This document shows, in pieces, positions 21,801 to 33,800 of a stretch of DNA of 64,000 bases. Numbering within the stretch: position 1 is the first letter of the stretch; each line of letters opens with the position of its first letter. The translations under genes were made by a program, and so were the position numbers. This DNA comes from Akebia trifoliata (Eukaryota; Streptophyta; Magnoliopsida; Ranunculales; Lardizabalaceae), in the NCBI GenBank assembly GCA_017979445.1, contig CM030717.1, forward strand, positions 11,824,139 through 11,888,138, given 5' to 3'. The notes beneath the pieces are model-generated. The model was not told where the DNA came from. It saw only the letters and a list, made by a program, of their open reading frames with translations, and did not search any database.

Positions 21801-24800
21801 CTGCACTATTTAAATGAAACCCCTCCATTTTAATAAATATTTGATACACCCAATGTTTTCAAACTGATAGCATGCCCCTTGACTACTGTTTTCTATAAAA
21901 TAATTCTATTAAAACCAAAAAATTAATGTGCCGAATGTATTGTAATGTTTCGGTCTTGTTTCAATTTATGAAAAACTCGAAACATAGGATCGAAACAAGA
22001 TTTTAAACCATAGTTTCGTGCGTCTTTTTCTAGTTCAAAGTTTTCTTGGAGTTCAAGGGTGTGTTTTTTGATGATTTTGTGGGGAGATGGGACTGGGTTT
22101 GAAGTATTTCGTGTTTGTTATTGTAGCCTGTTGTTTGCTGTCTTTGTATTGCTAGTTGGTCTTCCCGACCACTTTTTCAATAAAATTCATTTATCTATAA
22201 AAAAAGTTTCAATTATTGTAGGCATGTCTTATGCCTGAGACTTAACTATGGTAGGAGTTTCCCTTCCTAATTTATCACAAGACCCCATTTGAATACAAAA
22301 TTCTCAAAGAATAACCCCTTCAATCTTCAAAGAGTTTGGACTCCTTGCACATGAGTATTTTTTTTGAGAATGATGGTCTGGATATTATTTTCATTGCCTT
22401 CAAATACCTTTTATTTCATTCCTTAGGCCTCAACAAATTGCAAAGCACATGACAAATGCCATAATGGATATTTAATAAGTAAAGTTTTAAGATAGAGGTA
22501 GTTGTAGTTTCTAGAAAGATGAGTTGGGACTTGGGGAGAAGGGGGTTGCATAGCTCCTTTATATTCTCAAGGGTTCTTGTCTCAAAGAGATACGGGGAAT
22601 GGAGAAGATGGTCGTCTTGTTCAAGACTGAAGGACAAAGCAAGGTGGCGTCCTTCGTGGTGGTGCAGTTCGGTACCACCTTCCATAGGTATAACATCCTC
22701 TTTCCAAACGAGAGAGATGAAGGGGTGTATCCTATTTCTTCTCATCTTTTGATTTGTTATGTGGGTAGAGTATAGATGGAGGAGGGAGGGGAATGACTAA
22801 TTCATGCAATCAAAAAGATGAAGAGGAGCTCCAGTTTGGTAGACACCTTACCTTACCATGAATTTTTCTTGTTTTACTTTTTAAAGATTCAGGATACCCA
22901 ATTTTCTGTTGCAACCACTTCTCCAAAGGCCTAAACTAGAGCTAAAGGAAAAAAATCTAAAAAAGTAGGGCTCAAAAGTGGGTCTTGCATAATTACTAAT
23001 CACAAGATATAGATACTTGAGCTGACTCGAACTGGTCTCTGTTTTTGGGTTCCCAAACACCTCCTTAGGTTTGTCCTAAAGCCAATATATGATGGGGACA
23101 TCAGCCCATGGGACAGTTATTTAGGGTGTCAGGTTTATTTGTATTTTGTTACTATTAGTGAACCCTGATTTAGTGGGAGCGTGTTTAGATATAGTTTTAT
23201 ATTTTTAGCCCTTAAGTAGTGGTCCATGATTTAAGAGAGGGGAGGGGGGGGGGGGGGTGTAAATTTAATTGTATTGTTTTATTAGCTCAATTGGGATAGG
23301 AAATTGAATCCTGCGATGGTTCTATTTTTAAATCTCTTAGTTTGTTTCTATTTTAGAATTTTATTTGGGTTAGGAATTTCTGTTGGCTTGAAAGATATTT
23401 AATTAAGGGAGGAATCATCTCGGCAAAATTTTGTAGTTTGTGCAAGGTGGAAGGGGAGTCGATGTATCATATTCTTTTACATTGTGCAGTGGCTAGAGAA
23501 ATCTGGTCCTACTTCTTGAGCCTTTATAGTGTTGTTTGATTCTTGCTGAGTTAGTTCCGCGGTTTGGTGGAATGTTGGCTAGTTATTGGATGGGTTTCTT
23601 GGCATGCAAGAGCAAGTTATGGTGCATTACTCCCTTTGCTATTTGTTGGAGATTTGGAAGTAGAGGAACCTTAGGACCTTTGAGTGGAGAGAAAACTTGG
23701 TGCAAGGAATCATCCTCTCCATTTTGGGGTTTTGTGTTTCTCTAGAGCAAAGTTTTCAGGAATCAAATGTGGGTTTCTTTGTGTTGGGTGTAAATCAGTT
23801 TATTTGAAAAATTAAATCTAATCAGAAATAAAGAGAAGAGAAGTTGAATCCAAATTAAATGATGAGAGAGAATTTACAAAAAGATGGAAGGAAGAAAATT
23901 TAACTGTTTGATAAAAATGGCAGAATATCAAGGCTTCACGTTGGACGCAATGTCCTTAAGAAAAATTTCGCCCCTACTCTGGTGCTGACAATTACTAGGC
24001 ATCTGTTTCCCAGGATACAATGATCTATAACAGAGAAGGAACACTCCAATCTTTATTAATGGCGAGCCCGAATGTGTAATTAGTATTTAGTATTCTCTTT
24101 TGTAGTAAATTGATTTTTTTGTGTTAAGAGCAAATGTGATTATTCGAAGAGGCGCCTTTCTGTCCAGAACAATTAAAGGGGACTCTTACCAGAAGGCACA
24201 AATTGGTTTCCAAACAGACTAAACAGGGACGTGAAAGGGGTGTTTTGGATTGATTTTTTCTTTCATCCTTAAAGATGTGAAGTCAACTAAAAATGTGATA
24301 GTTATCTCCTCATAGTTGGGGTTAAAAGCCAAGAGGGTCTCTCTAAAAAATGTTAGTGGATCCCACTTTTATAAATGCCTAAAGATGGCCAAAAAACACT
24401 AAAGAAAGTTTGTTGTCTCCAACACTTCGAAGATTTTGTCAAGAAGTGGGATTGGGTGTGTTGGATTGCTGTGTAATCGGGTCCTTAGCTTCTTGTTTAG
24501 ATCCGTTTTTGATGTGTCTTGTACCTTTTCTTTGGTATGGTCATGTTGAACATGCCTTTTCTCTTTTAATAAAGAAAGTTTTGACTTGTCAAAAAAAAAA
24601 AATGAAGACATGTATCTTGTGTTTTCTTTTTCAAGAGGCAATGAATATGTGGTTTTATTTTTTATTCTTTACAGAGTTCCTGACTTTGTCATGTGATTGG
24701 ATGCATGGTGTGAAGCCATCACTTATTCTTGGTGTTAAGCCAAGGTGAGCTTGTGAAGACATGTATCTTGCTGTTTTCTTTTCTTGTTTTCTCTCTTTGT

Positions 24801-27800
24801 TTTGGGTTGGTCCCCTCGACCCCCCATGTTGTTCTTTTCAATAAATTCATCTTTACTGATCAAAAAAAGATTGAGCCATACTACTCTATTCTTCTTCCTC
24901 TTCATCTTCTCCACATTATTTTCTATTTTATCACCCATAAACTGATATCCAAATCATTCCCAACCTTCACATCATTCCAAACCTTCACAAAAACCTGTTC
25001 AACCTGTTTCTAAACCCTGACCCTATCTCGACACCTTACTACCCATCAAGCCACCCCTACCATACCCTTTCAACAGCCCCATACTGCTGCCACACCCCTA
25101 GAATAGGTCTTAACTACGGCCAAATCAATCCTAAACCCAACCACCATCCTAAACCCGACCACCCTCCTAACATCCCTACACATTATTCTCAACCTTTAAT
25201 CCTAACCCAAACCCTAACTGAACACCCTATTCCACTCTCTAAACTCCTACCAAATCGTAAACCCTGCTATACCTTCAAATTACAGCAACCCTAAACCCAT
25301 AAATCTACCACAAATCCTACCTTACAAACCTGTACCTTGTTGTCCCTAGTTACATCAACCCATAACCTTATCCTAACCTAAAACCCTTACCATTTAGCCA
25401 ATTTAAAATAGGGCCTGCTGCTGGTCTTATTGTGCATGATGGAATACAATTTTTTTTATTGGTTAATAACGAATTTATATGCAAACCACAATTTTTTTTT
25501 TCTTTGAAAATCCCTGTGAGATTTGGCCTGTTTTTGAAACCTTGAAAGAATCAATAGAACCCCATAGATATCAAATTGTTACCCTAAGTTGGTGCAAGTT
25601 CAATCTTCTGTTGGCATCCTCCTCTTCACATTTGAGGGGTCCAACTTGTGGGATTGTGGTTGCCTTGGACTTTAAACAGTTATTTAGTTGATGTTCTCTT
25701 ATGTTGTGGATGAGTGAGGGTTATCTTTTCATTACTTTAAGTAATTTGTTCTTGCTCTCAGACAGACCTTTCATTTTTTTTTTTTAATAAGCAAGACCTT
25801 TCATTTAATTTAGGCATCATAGTCCTCCATCAATTTCGTTATAGAAAAATCAACTTTTGCTCGTCTCTTCCAACTCCAAAGTTTGTTACCTAGTTTGTGA
25901 TCAAATTGGTTCCAGTTGGCATGTGGAATTCGAGTAATTCTTTTCTATCCATTTATGTTCTAGATTGAATTGAATGGAAGAAAAAGAATCCTGTGTGAAC
26001 CCAGATATTTTGTATGTGGAACTACTAGTGTCGATGATGATGAACCATTCATAAATGATGACTTCATTTTTCAATTGACTTCTGATCTCCATTTCTTGTC
26101 AGTTATATGCTTTCAATTGTGTCTATTTATTTTCCTGATTGTCTTTGTTCTCAATGTAGGATGATTGGTGAAATTGGATTGACGTATACTGAGTTTGTAC
26201 CTGAAATAGTACCTGTTTTGATAGCTTTCTTGAAAGATGATACACCAGCAGTGGCCCGACAAGCTATCACCACTGGTACAGAATTATTTCGTTGCTCTCT
26301 TGAAAAGGTTGCAGTTCAGGTACATAGGGATTTTAACATCTTTTGGTCCTGTTGTCTATTGGTCTGATGTTCATTGCATTCCCACTTGCAACTTGTATTA
26401 GAATAATCAAATATTACCAAGAATTGTACATTGCATGCTATGAAACAATTAGCTATTCATGCAGTCATATTAAGAAGTGTAATATACTAAGACTGATAAA
26501 AAAAAAGTGTAATATACTAAGGCACTGCTTGTAGCTAGAGAGATTAGTCTAGTTTGTATTTTCTTGAGAACACCTTGTCCTCTCTTCACTACATGCCTTT
26601 CACTTATCAAAAAAGAAAAATACTAAGGCACTGCTCTATGTGCAAATCTAATAGTTAGAGACACATTAACACACCAGGGTTGCTGTGCAGAGTCAACTGC
26701 CAATTGTCGCCTTGGACTATGGCACTACCCTTAGAAATCAATAACCACGGTTTTCATTGAAATCATAGGTCAAAGATTACATTGCTGAAACCTTACATTC
26801 ACTTTCTTATGTATGAATTGATAATGTATAAATTTAAAATATAAATTTTAAAAGTTTTTTAATAGAAATTGAAAAATGATGCCCAGACATATGTATAAAT
26901 TAGCCTGGAGTCTTGGCAATGCAGGGGCCATTTTAATTTGATTAAATTTTTATGTAAGATACATTTGAATGACTTCTGCTTTTTGAACATATGCCATCTT
27001 GTCCTGTCCATGCTTATTTAAACAATCTATTTTGATTATTCTTTATGTAATGTTTCAGGGCTTACACTCAAGTAAACTGGACGATTCTCTTGAATCATCA
27101 TGGTCATGGATGCTACAGTTCAAGGACACCGTATACCCATTAGCTTTTCAGGTAATCAATGCTTATATTCACAAGATTCTTACATTTATCTAGATTTTTG
27201 TGCATGTTCTAATTCATTGTATCTACCTCTTCTGCAAGCCTGTAAGTGACGGGGTTAGATTGCTAGCTGTGAAGTTTGTTGAAGCCACAATTCTTCTTTA
27301 TACACCAGATCCTAATGGTTCATTGGAGTCACTTCCACATAAAGCTAGTGAAGGTACCACATTGTTTCTTTTTGTTGCAACGCAGATCCCTTTTTGCTTG
27401 AAATAGAATGTATTTTATCTTATAGTTGTGTATGTTTTTAAACTGGCTGCTTGAGACACTTTTCATTAATGTGTTGTGTACCATTTCTGTAGGAGAAATA
27501 GTAGGATTTGATATATCATGGCTACGAGGAGGCCATCCAGTGCTCAATATTGGAGATCTATCAATTGAAGCCAGCCAAAGCCTGGGGTTATTGCTCGAGC
27601 AACTTAGATTCCCCAAAGTGAAATCACTCAGTAACTCAATGGTCATAGTTCTCGTCAATAGGTTTGTGGTTTCACTCATGTTTTACTGTTTTTAGTTTAT
27701 TCAATTACTGATGTGTTGAAACATTAAGAGTTATCCATTCTGTCTTGTCTGATCTCTTTGTTATCATCTCAAAGTTTTCAATGTATTTCCTTATTTGTTG

Positions 27801-30800
27801 TTATCTCCATTACAAAGTTGGGACTGTTCCATGTTCATGGGAAGAGAGAAAATTCTTTGGAGATTTCTTCCTTTCACTACTACTTGGGGGTTATGGTTGA
27901 AAAGGAATAAAGAATCTTTAAAGGGGTGGTTTCTTCTTTTCATGTTTTGGTCTTAAATGTTCTGGGGCTGCTGTATTTTTTGTGCCAGTTATGTCCGGAG
28001 TTTAAGTGTGTATTTTTTGATGACTTCATTTTTAGATGAGATTCACTTTGTAACGGTTAGCTTTTTTTGCTTTCTTTCGGTTGGTCATCTCGAGTATTTG
28101 CCTTTTTTCCTTTCTTCTTAATAAATTTGTACTTATAAAAAAAAAAAAAAAAAACAAAACCCATCTCTGAAGCTGTTACTGGTTGATCAATAATTGTGGC
28201 CTTTTGAAAAATTGGTTGTATTTTCACACATATGCTTGAATTTAATATTTCACTTAGGGCCATTTTATCATTGTTATGTTTTTTTTATTTGGAAGGTTAT
28301 GTAGGACAACCTAGATTTTTTCGATTCTAGGTTTTACTTTGGGAAGGGTGGTGGAAATGGCTAAATAAGTGGTGATGAAGGTCAAAGAATTATTGCAAGA
28401 ATTTTTTTTCCTTGAGAAAAAAGGGTTTCCAGAATCCCAATCGGCTATTGAGTTATAAAATGCAAAGTTTTGCAAATTACGATATTTTCAATATGGTAAA
28501 GAAAATGATTAAGGATTGAGGAAGAAGGGGTTTCAAGACTTTAAGAATTCAAGAATCAAGAACGAGGATTAAAAGAAAATAAAAAAAATAGATATAAGAT
28601 TAAAAGAAAAAGGGAAGGGGTAGAAATATAGAACCTTAGAATCACATTAAGGGTTTCTTGGAATCACTCCAAGAAGAATGACCTCCAATCATTGGAAAAG
28701 CTGAAAATTTTCTTTTTATTCCATAACATCTAAAAACAATTACTAGCCATAGGCTAGACTCATAACTCTAATCTTAAAATTGCATTAAAAAAATTGTCTC
28801 TTCTGACCTTGAGAAGTCAATCTCGTGTAAGACTGACACTTTATCGGTATTTTGACCATAACTTCCCCAAAACTCATTGGAATTGTGAAATCTTGGGCTC
28901 ATTGGATAGGTAATTGCATAATCTATCAAATGGCACAAAAATCGACTCAATACGACAAGTTTTGACCCTTCAATAGAGGACCTAAATTAAAATGACGTAA
29001 ATAGTACCTAACTCGAATTAAACTCCTAAATAAACTAAAAAATAACTAATTTAAAATAATCCCGAGTAATAAAACAATAAATCTAGACCCAAAAAAGTGA
29101 AAACCTAAATCATTACAAAATGTTCGTTGGAACCGTTGAAATCTGCGATCCCCATTAGGAGAGTTTGGGGGGGTGGCGGGTTGACTGTCAATGCCATAGA
29201 TTCATTTTATTAACCTTTTTTAGTTGAGAAAGATTTTTAATGAGAGGAAGGGGAACTACAAGAGAACTTTGCCATGATACAGATATTGTCTATATAAAAT
29301 CTTTAATGCTTATGTATCAGCATCTCTTCTTTTTTGATAAGCTAATAAATTGGCATCTTCAGTGGATGACTGAAGTATATGCCCATAAAGGATGTACCTT
29401 CCTGGTTATGACTCCACTATGTACACATCCCCCCCTTCCCTCCCCCCCACCCTAAGGACAGTGGCACAGTGCATTTTTTTTTTTTTTCCTTTGTTGTTTG
29501 GCATCATATGGGTATTCCCTTGAGGTGATGTTTGAAGTATTCTTTTCTAGGTCATTTCTCTTAGGAACTAGGGTAGAGATTCACTTGAGAATACTTCCTC
29601 TCCTCCTTGGGAATTTGTTAGGCCTTTTGGAAAGAATCCAATAGAATAATCTTTGAAGATGGTTAGCTGACCACAACAAGAGGTTGATAAAGCTATTTGG
29701 GGACTCATGGTTGAGTGGTTTAGTTTTTAGAAGAGTTATATGATGCCAAGGAAGGATTTTGTTGAACATTTGGGAGTCTATTATTAATGATAATGTTGAG
29801 GATAGTTCTATGGGATATAAGTTGTATTATGAGACTCTTATTTTTCCTTGTTTAATGGGATGCTTTTCTGTTATGAAAGTTCTCCTATATACAAGCATGC
29901 TCTATAACATTACCTGTGGAGACAAAAATTCTCAATGGGTTATCCCCCCTGATAGGCTCTTCTACACCAGTGCCCATGATTACTCAAAGAGAAACCACAC
30001 CAATTTTTAGTTTCAAATATCCTTCTAATGGTTTCTTTCACTCTTAGAATTTTCCTCGGTTAGCCATTTCTTGATGATTGCGTACCCTGAAGTGCATGTT
30101 CACTATCCTAATGTTGGTCTCAATCTATATACAAGGACATTGAAGGTCCCAGCTTGCTAAGTTGATAAATTCTGTCATACACCATGGCATACCCATGTGT
30201 CGAACACATGTTCGCAACTATTATTTGTATGTGTTTAGATTGAGCCTATATCAGCTTACCTTTATAAGTTGTTATTATGTTGTATGCTTCAACATGAATT
30301 GACATTTAAAAAAAATATCTCAATGAAGGTACTAAACTGTATGAAAGTTTTGCCATACTGAGTTTGTGGGGTTCAATGTCACTAACTATCAGTGTCCGGC
30401 ACAACAACTGTGTCTGGAGCCCCTAATCTTGGTGGGCCGAAGCACTAGAATTATGTACGTGGGGGCAGGGGTTCTGGGGCTTGCTGGTCCTACACTTGCG
30501 TCCTTGTTACATAGGTTCTCACGATTATCTTTATAGTATGAGACTATGAGTGAGAACCTTGTTAGTTGCATATATGTATTGTCAATTTATCATTTATTTG
30601 GTTAAATTTGAACCATTATTCCATCCCTTCATTCTAGCTCTTGGTTTAATTTGACGTTTGTAACCAGTCTTTCAGCAATTGCAAAGAAGAGGCCTCCATT
30701 TTATGGACGTATTTTACCAGTTTTGCTTGGTTTAGATCCATCAAGCTCTGTTATAAAAGGGATTCAAGTTTGTGGTGTACATCATGCGTTGAAGAATGCC

Positions 30801-33800
30801 TTCCTCTCCTGCTTGAAATGTACACACCCAGGAGCTGTGCCGGTATATCTTTTCCCTTTTTTTATATATAAACTACACATAAGATGCTTATATGTTTGAA
30901 GTTGGACATCTGTAGCCATTGTTGGTATCTGTTTATGTGGCTATACCATTACATGCTTGCCTATGATCTCTTTCTTCATTGAGTCATGGTTTTCTGAGAC
31001 CCTCCTGACACATGCTCCCATACTCCCCCTGACATGGCATGGGCTAGAACCATAGATTTCCCCCCTTGGGATACACAACTGTACATCCCCATAAATATTT
31101 GCAGTTGTGTGTCCTGAGGAAAGAATCTATGGTTCTAGCACATGCCACGTCAGTCAGAGAGGATGTCAGAAAATCATTATTCTTCTTCATTCTCTTCGTG
31201 CATTTTTTCCGTATTATTTTTATTGAGTATTACTGGTTTTTTTTTTTTAAAGAGTATCATCTATTTAATTTATCTGCATGGCAATTTTATCAACTGATTG
31301 TTTGTCACTGGGCTGTTTTATGATACAGCTAACCCATTGTTCTCCATATCATATTTGAATCTCGTAGTTTATTCTTCTGAATTTCCTCTGGCAGCTAGGA
31401 TTTTGCTTGCAGGTCAATGTTCTACTACACTAAATGTGTCTTTTAAAAATGAATGCATTAAAGAAAGGAGAAGATAAGCAAGGCTGCTAATGACAACCGT
31501 TCCACTCGTGCTTCTATTGAAAGAAGCACTTCGTTTCACTTCCCCTCTCGATAAATTCTGGCGAAAGCACAAGTTCCTTCATTAGTCAGTCTTTCAGTCA
31601 AGAATTCGTTCCTTACTCTTAGTCTGAAATTTGTGAAGACATTATGAAAAATGAAAAAGAGGAAAATTTTAATGAATGATTTTGATCCTTAAGTCTAGCT
31701 GGAATGGACCAAAGATTTCTCCTTTTTGCTCGAGGAGGTAATTCCTCTTTTGGCTGCTGGCATGTTATTGAAAGGGAGACGAATCCTTGATAGTTCTCTC
31801 ATAGCTAGTGATTGCATAGTTCTGACTTAGAAATAATCTTGGCATTTTAGAGAGCTTACGACACTGTTGATTGGGACTTTTATTATTATATTCTTAGAGG
31901 AAAGGACTTTGGTAAAAGATTGATGAGTTGGATTATGTGTTCATAAATTGGCTTTGTTTTCTAATCATATAAATAATTCTAAGGAATTTGTGTAGCTCTA
32001 GGAGCTTAAATACAAGGTGACCTGCTTTCTTCCTTTCTCTTATCCTAGTTGTGGAGGTTCTCAGCTTTGCCCGTAAGGAATGTGGAGGGGTCAGATTAGA
32101 AGTCTCTGGACAATGGATCTATTATCCCTCACCTTCAATTCACCAATCATAACATACTTATTGTGGGAGTTTCCACTTCATAAATTCTGAACATATGCAT
32201 GAAGTGGGTTCAGCTTTGTTGTTTAGGGACAAAACACCTCAGATGTTTACAGTTATTGTGAGCTTTAAGTGCGAGGACTTTTTGGCACTATATCTATTAA
32301 GTAAAATCTCTATTTTTAATCTACTCTGTCAGTTGAACTTACATTATTCATGATCATCTTAAAGTTGATATGCAGCACTATTAGCATTTTCTTGATTTCA
32401 ATTCAAATATCAGCAGTGAAGCTTCTGTTTCAAAAGTGAACCTGAACATCATTATTTAATACAGTTGTTTGATAACTGCAGTGGCGCACTCGATTAGTAA
32501 GTGCCCTGAAGGAAATGAAAGCTGGAGAGTTAGCAGAACAAGCGCTTCTTCATGTAGTGAAAATTACTGGAAGTATAGAAGATGGAACCAGCCAGTTATA
32601 TCCTGCTAAGGTATTCATCTCATCTGTTTTTCTGTTTCCTGCTCAATTTAACAAATATTTATTGACTGGTATGCTTGGATCGAGCCTGTAACCTTGTGGT
32701 TCAGCGTGTAAGTGCATAAAATCAACCAGTAAAGCTGTGGGCTCTGGCCCACTTTCTCATAAAACCTACCTTGACAAAATTTAGTTATTTAAGTTGTGAG
32801 AGTAAATAAAATTTTATCAAGTTGGGTTTCTGAACTCTTCCAATACACATGTAAATGCATATGTATTTTGGGAGCTTGACAATGACGTGATTCATCATAC
32901 AGGAAGAGAAGCCCTCAATGAAGCCATATGATGCAGTAGACATTGACACAGGAAAGAAGAGACCTATAGTTCAAGAAACCAGTGATTTGGTCCAAGACGT
33001 GTCTGGAAAACGAGCCAGATCGACAGACAGGAATTCTAATTCAAGTCAGGATAGTTTTCCTTTGATTGGATCAACATCTTCCTCTGGAGAGGGAGATACT
33101 GGACCTGTGCAGCAACTTGTTGCTATGTTTGGTGCTTTGGTTGCTCAAGGTGAAAAAGCCGCCGAATCTTTACAGATTCTTATTTCAAGTATCTCTTCTG
33201 ACTTGCTAGCTGAAGTGGTTATGGCTAATATACGATATCTTCCTCCCACTCGTCCTATAGCTGAGGAAAACGAGGAACCAATGCTGAACATGAGTTCCAT
33301 TTCAGGCATGGTTGGTAGTGTTTCCCCTGCTATACAAACATCATCACTTGTATCTGATTTATCTTCGCTTTCTAGTGTGTTTCCACAGATAGCGTCACTG
33401 TTTGGTCCTCAACTGACTCCATCACAAGATGCCACTGTATGATAATCTTTTAACTCCTGGCACTTACCTTTGTTTTTCTTTCTTCCTTTTATTGGATGAA
33501 TGTAGGGCATAAAATGGGTCACATTTTTTCTGAAATCTGAGTGACCCGAATCCGAATTTAGAGGGTTTGGACCCCTGGAGTAGACCTGAATAAAAAATGG
33601 ATCGAATATGGGTTGATGTCCCTTGATCCGAGTCGGATTCGGATCCATCCCTATATTTGCCTAGATCTGAATGATATATTTCTTTGTTTATTAAATTTTT
33701 ATGTTTTTCAAAGTATCTTGTTTCTACTATTTTAATATACATGAATTCTTATAACATAAATGAATTATAATAGTAAAATAGAATAGCATAGCAATTAGAA

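Larger units (their letters stand above)
17713..22206 (+). mobile_element. LINE-B: 5'-truncated L1-type LINE broken by four insertions
   Basis: The sense-strand LINE starts inside the RT domain ([14 protein letters not shown]) and resumes after each insertion: RT to 18706; thumb and connection from about 19444 ([33 protein letters not shown]); zf-RVT from about 20426 ([21 protein letters not shown]); then [10 protein letters not shown] and the tail from 21152. It ends with AATAAA at 22179-22184 and an A-tract at 22200-22206. Inserted are LINE-C, an unclassified repeat (about 19830-20425), an insert with plastid rps2 (20710-21151) and a MULE-like MITE (21437-22011). Frameshifts and stops show it is old. 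Confidence 0.82.
9882..26159 (+). other. Symplekin intron 1, 16.3 kb, loaded with transposable elements
   Basis: The donor GTATGC at 9882 and acceptor TGTAG|G at 26160 give a correct frame, so the 16,278 bases between are one intron. Elements inside include a Tourist MITE (10304), antisense LINE-A (11599-16683), the nested LINE-B complex (17713-22206), and LINE-D and LINE 3' ends (23370-24868). Stretches 10621-11598, 16684-17712 and 25416-26159 show nothing I recognise. Confidence 0.85.

Noticed and set aside
31440..31640. Segment that looked like organelle DNA (AGAAGCACTTCGTTTCACTTC)
   Set aside because: Style is reminiscent of mitochondrial sequence, but I could not match it to any gene; a BLASTN against plant mitochondrial genomes would decide.
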